This document shows positions 6,157-8,325 of a DNA stretch of 8,325 nucleotides, in pieces; within the stretch, counting starts at the first letter, position 1, and each line of letters opens with the position of its first letter. This DNA is from Methanomassiliicoccus sp. UBA386 (GTDB taxonomy: Archaea > Thermoplasmatota > Thermoplasmata > Methanomassiliicoccales > Methanomassiliicoccaceae). The position numbers were made by a program, and so were the translations under genes. Location: NCBI GenBank assembly GCA_002498285.1, contig DAGU01000041.1:65161-73485 (forward strand), read 5' to 3'. The notes beneath the pieces are model-generated. The model was given only the letters and a program-made list of their open reading frames with translations, was not told the origin of the DNA and did no database searches.

Positions 6157-6373
6157 TGCGGCTGGCCCGCATCACGGGAGTGATGATGCCCCTGCCGCGG
6201 GCCGGGCGTGAGCTGCGGGCCCCCATCGAGCAAGGGTCGTCTGAACGAGCTTGTCCCGTGGGCGCGCTCCCGAAGCACCGATGGATTGGTCTACTACGCC
6301 TTACAATGTATTACCGCCCATGCCGCCCTGGGTCGCGGCGGGGAGCGTACTTGACGGATGGCGATCGGGGCCA
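6157..6373. other. Intergenic region before the channel gene
   Basis: No gene is supported. The left half is GC-rich with short self-complementary stretches. TACAATGTATTA near 6302-6313 is a weak TATA candidate for the channel gene, and CCGCC/GGCGG around 6321-6340 may form a small hairpin in its leader. Confidence 0.45.
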
Positions 6374-7081
6374 ATGAGACGCGCGCGTATACTGATGATC
6401 ATGAGGTTGCGACAGAAGTGGATCAGCATCGCCCCCAAGCTGACCTATGTCGGCCTGTGGGCCTCACTGGCCCTGCTGATGGTCATCTTCCCGTTCATGC
6501 AAGGGCCGTCGACCTCCTCGACCTTCACCATCCTTTTCACCCTGCTCCTCGGGGCGGCCGTCATGACCATTCGCGGCGGGAGATTGCTGAAGGTGATCGC
6601 CCTGCTGTCCTTCGCGGCATCTATCACGAGCCGATTGGCATTCTCGCTTACCGGCGAGGGGTGGCTGGAATCACTCTCCTACCTCTTTGCCACGACGACC
6701 CTGGCCTGGGTGACGATATTCCTGTTCCGCTCGTTGTTCCAGACCAAGGAGGTCACGTCCACCACCCTGTGGGAGGCAGTGTCCGTCTACATTCTCATCG
6801 GGCTCACGTGGGCGAGCGTTTTCGCCATTTTGGAGGCGACGGCCCCTGGCTCGTTCGAAGACACCAGCCTGCCGGGCGCCGGGATGAACTTCCCCACCTT
6901 CATATACTACAGCTTTGTCACCTTGGCCACGCTGGGCTACGGCGACATCGTGCCGATGACCCAGGAAGCGAGAGGGCTGGTCATCATGGAGGTGCTCACT
7001 GGCGTCCTGTACATGGCCATCCTCATATCGCGGCTGGTGGGCACTTGGAAACCAAGGAAGAGGGACGATGAGGAAGAATGA
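6374..7081 (+). CDS. Potassium-channel-like membrane protein (Ion_trans_2 pore)
   Basis: The 235 residues carry about six hydrophobic segments (roughly 24-42, 49-65, 71-88, 98-119, 130-152 and 195-215). Between the last two is a pore loop, FIYYSFVTLATLGYGDIVP, with the selectivity-filter motif TLGYGD (canonical TVGYGD), which points to K+ conduction. The fourth segment lacks the regularly spaced Arg of voltage sensors, and the tail is short and charged (KPRKRDDEEE) with no RCK/TrkA-N domain, so gating is unclear. The N-terminus starts MRRARILMIMRLRQKW. ATG 6374 is preferred; ATG 6395 and 6401 are also possible. The frame is open back to 6251, but that extension is Pro/Trp-rich and overlaps a likely promoter (TACAATGTATTA, about 6302-6313). 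ATG 7078 overlaps the stop codon, but the frame from it does not look coding. Confidence 0.85.
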   Translation: MRRARILMIMRLRQKWISIAPKLTYVGLWASLALLMVIFPFMQGPSTSSTFTILFTLLLGAAVMTIRGGRLLKVIALLSFAASITSRLAFSLTGEGWLESLSYLFATTTLAWVTIFLFRSLFQTKEVTSTTLWEAVSVYILIGLTWASVFAILEATAPGSFEDTSLPGAGMNFPTFIYYSFVTLATLGYGDIVPMTQEARGLVIMEVLTGVLYMAILISRLVGTWKPRKRDDEEE

Positions 7082-7346
7082 TGGCACCTGGCAGGACCCG
7101 GGGCGATCGACGCCACGTCGGAGGCATGAGCGCCCCATCGGCCCGCACGTCTGAAAAGGCGTTGGGAGGGTTGCGCGCTCACAAGATGCCGTTCACCCTC
7201 CATGGCGGGGCCGCTCCCTCTTGTTCTCCTCATACCCTCATCCGTCATGAAGGGGACGTGGGCATATCTCATGGGACGTTCGAAAAATGGGCAAAGGGTT
7301 TCACAGCGGCCACGAATGGATATCGTCGCGCGCCGCTGCCGCGCGG
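7082..7346. other. Convergent intergenic region, no gene seen
   Basis: This stretch separates the ends of the channel gene (+) and the SHOCT gene (-). Open frames cross it on both strands, but their translations are low-quality (Arg, Ser and Pro rich) and have no ribosome site. Just after the SHOCT stop, the minus strand has a GC-rich stem (CGCGC about 7341-7345 against GCGCG about 7328-7332) without a T tract. It might act as a terminator, with low confidence. Confidence 0.45.
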
Positions 7347-7655
7347 TTACATGCCCAGGAGTTTGCGCTTTGCCGCCGCGAACTCCTCTTCCGTAATGGC
7401 TCCGGACTGGCGAAGCTCGGCCAGCTTATGGAGTTCGGCCGTTACGTTCGTACTGCCGCTTGCCGGCGCTGCAGCCTGCGGCGGGGGCTGCGCCTGCGCT
7501 TGCTGGAGCTGCTGCTGCGCCATGGCGGCCTGCTCCTGAGCATCGGAGAGCTGTTGCTGCTGCGCCTGCTGTTGCTGCTGCGCCATAGCTTGCTCGTAAC
7601 CGGCGCGTTGCCCCATGCGGGCCCCGGCCACCAGCATCAATCCTCTCCCTCTCAT
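7347..7655 (-). CDS. Small glutamine-rich protein with C-terminal SHOCT domain
   Basis: The protein has 102 residues. The N-terminus is basic and mildly hydrophobic (MRGRGLMLVAGARMG). Residues about 23-62 are dominated by Gln and Ala, with runs of QQQQQ and QQQQ, followed by a Pro/Ala linker (QPPPQAAAPA). The last about 32 residues form a SHOCT domain (VTAELHKLAELRQSGAITEE then EFAAAKRKLLG), a short helical motif found at the ends of many small proteins and thought to mediate oligomerisation. ATG 7655 follows GGAGG (7663-7667, seven bases away) and overlaps the stop codon of the upstream gene as ATGA, so the two are probably translationally coupled. The Gln-rich part is encoded by CAG/CAA-rich DNA, which gives a CTG-rich look on the plus strand. 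The layout resembles small SHOCT proteins next to DUF6325 genes in actinobacteria. Function unknown. Confidence 0.85.
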   Translation of the reverse strand: MRGRGLMLVAGARMGQRAGYEQAMAQQQQQAQQQQLSDAQEQAAMAQQQLQQAQAQPPPQAAAPASGSTNVTAELHKLAELRQSGAITEEEFAAAKRKLLGM

Positions 7656-8131
7656 GTTCGATCCTCCCTGATCATTATCGTTGAAGGTTCGTTCTGCGCC
7701 CGTTCGATGAGCTCTGGGGGTATCCGGCCTTGCTCCAGGAGCTTCCCGCCAGCGTCCATCATGGCCGCCTTCACGCCGATCGCCCAGAGGTTCTCGAAAA
7801 GCATGGCCGCGGCGATGCTGTTGTTGGGCATCTGTTCGCCGATCGCCTCCGCATCATCCTGAGAGAGCCATCCCTTGGTCTTTGGCGCAAAGGCTTGGAA
7901 CGCCTCCTCGGCATCTCCCCCGATCTCCGACGCCTCGAAGGACTCGACATTGCCGCTCCCATCCTTTCGGACGACCAGGAGATCGATGACCCTTACGATG
8001 CCGGAGTCCACGAGCCTGCGCATCTCTGGCGCGATCTTTCCTGTGAGCCTGTTCTCCGGGAACAACACCACGAGGTAGTCCACCGGCCCCATCACCCTTT
8101 CAGATCCTTTCTGAACCTCTACCGTCGTCAT
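7652..8131 (-). CDS. DUF6325-family protein
   Basis: The 159 residues include the family opening MGPVDYLVVLFPENRLTGKI, then IAPEMRRLVDSGIVRVIDLL, VVRKDGSGNVESFE, an alternating acidic/helical middle part (GWLSQDDAEAIGEQMPNNS), AAAMLFENLWAIGVKAAMMD and GGKLLEQGRIPPELIERA. This matches the uncharacterised DUF6325 proteins I recall from actinobacteria and some archaea: small, cytoplasmic, alpha/beta, no catalytic motif known. I start it at ATG 8131 (MTTVEVQK), where GGGGAGG lies two bases upstream. The frame is open to 8236, but the extra 35 residues are atypical and cross a TATA-like box. ATG at MGPVDY is another option. The stop overlaps the SHOCT gene start by four bases, so the two form an operon. 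Confidence 0.84.
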   Translation of the reverse strand: MTTVEVQKGSERVMGPVDYLVVLFPENRLTGKIAPEMRRLVDSGIVRVIDLLVVRKDGSGNVESFEASEIGGDAEEAFQAFAPKTKGWLSQDDAEAIGEQMPNNSIAAAMLFENLWAIGVKAAMMDAGGKLLEQGRIPPELIERAQNEPSTIMIREDRT

Positions 8132-8179
8132 GGCCTCCCCTGCCCATTCTTGCTGGTGAGAGCATTTGAGGGTGATGGC

Positions 8180-8188
8180 TAATAAACA
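8180..8188 (-). promoter_or_regulatory. TATA box candidate for the DUF6325-SHOCT operon
   Basis: TGTTTATTA on the minus strand lies about 50 bases before ATG 8131, predicting a start near 8155-8160 and a leader of about 25-30 bases. A second AT-rich motif, GCATATAAGC (about 8216-8226), sits just after the preceding stop codon and could be an alternative box. Confidence 0.55.
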
Positions 8189-8232
8189 TTGCCTAGGGAA
8201 TGAAGAAGGTCCGGTCCGCTTATATGCTGTTC

Positions 8233-8325
8233 TCACTCCCTGGGCATCCCCTGAGGGATGTCTAGGGGTATCTCCTCATGGAGCGCTTCAGCCACCCCCT
8301 CTTCGAGTATGGACCTGAAGTCGAC
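8233..8325 (-). CDS. C-terminal 30 residues of an unidentified protein (cut by window edge)
   Basis: The minus strand is open from the right edge to the TGA at 8233-8235 and ends in EEIPLDIPQGMPRE. The preceding residues (VDFRSILEEGVAEALH) look like an amphipathic helix, with normal acidic and hydrophobic content unlike the Arg-rich shadow frames elsewhere. The promoter-like sequence of the next minus-strand gene begins right after this stop, which fits a genuine gene end. It is too short to identify. Confidence 0.55.
   Translation of the reverse strand, partial: VDFRSILEEGVAEALHEEIPLDIPQGMPRE

Noticed and set aside
7078..7539. 153-codon frame starting ATGA-coupled to the channel gene
   Set aside because: The second half is antisense to the SHOCT gene (Cys/Ala-rich from the CAG tract), the first half has no recognisable feature, and there is no ribosome site.
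1..8325. tRNA, rRNA, CRISPR array, insertion sequence or attachment site
   Set aside because: No T-loop/anticodon pattern, no regularly spaced repeats, no transposase frame and no terminal inverted repeats with target duplications were seen by eye on either strand.

Overview
The window looks archaeal, most likely a GC-rich methanogen-related euryarchaeon. Supporting signs are an archaeal-type CobT, an archaeal-type (ApgM-like) phosphoglycerate mutase relative, AT-rich TATA-like boxes about 25 bases before probable transcript starts, GGAGGTG ribosome sites and short poly-T terminators. HypF implies a NiFe hydrogenase. All ten stop codons are TGA (8) or TAA (2) and none is TAG, which would fit a pyrrolysine-using group such as Methanomassiliicoccales, but ten codons prove nothing. 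I cannot name the species.

Layout, left to right. (1) The 3' three-quarters of hypF (1-1764, +) converges with an unrecognised 145-residue gene (1769-2206, -), with 4 bases between the stop codons. (2) A gene-free stretch (2207-2582) holds a compact block rich in complementary segments (about 2357-2543). It reads best as a minus-strand structured RNA: a doubled GATAGATAATA lies just before it and a T7 tract lies at its end. (3) A DUF488-family gene (2583-2919, -) is broken by an apparent 17-base deletion. (4) A divergent ApgM-like protein (3069-4136, +) keeps all the recognisable metal ligands but has Arg where the family has its phosphorylated Ser/Thr. Its stop codon sits inside the TATA box of cobT (4191-5297, +), which ends in a T7 terminator. 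(5) A four-helix membrane protein with a bacterial-type PH domain (5449-6156, +) has a long leader containing a perfect 9-bp stem, followed by a six-helix ion channel with a TLGYGD filter (6374-7081, +). (6) On the minus strand, a DUF6325-family gene (7652-8131) overlaps a glutamine-rich SHOCT-domain gene (7347-7655) by ATGA. At the right edge is the last 30 codons of another minus-strand gene (8233-8325).

The genes do not form one pathway. HypF serves hydrogenase maturation and CobT serves corrinoid assembly, both central to hydrogenotrophic or methyl-reducing methanogens. The PH-domain protein and the channel are envelope genes. The DUF6325-SHOCT pair resembles a two-gene module I recall from actinobacteria. 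The most original items are the candidate structured RNA, the nucleophile-less ApgM homologue beside cobT, and the disrupted DUF488 gene.
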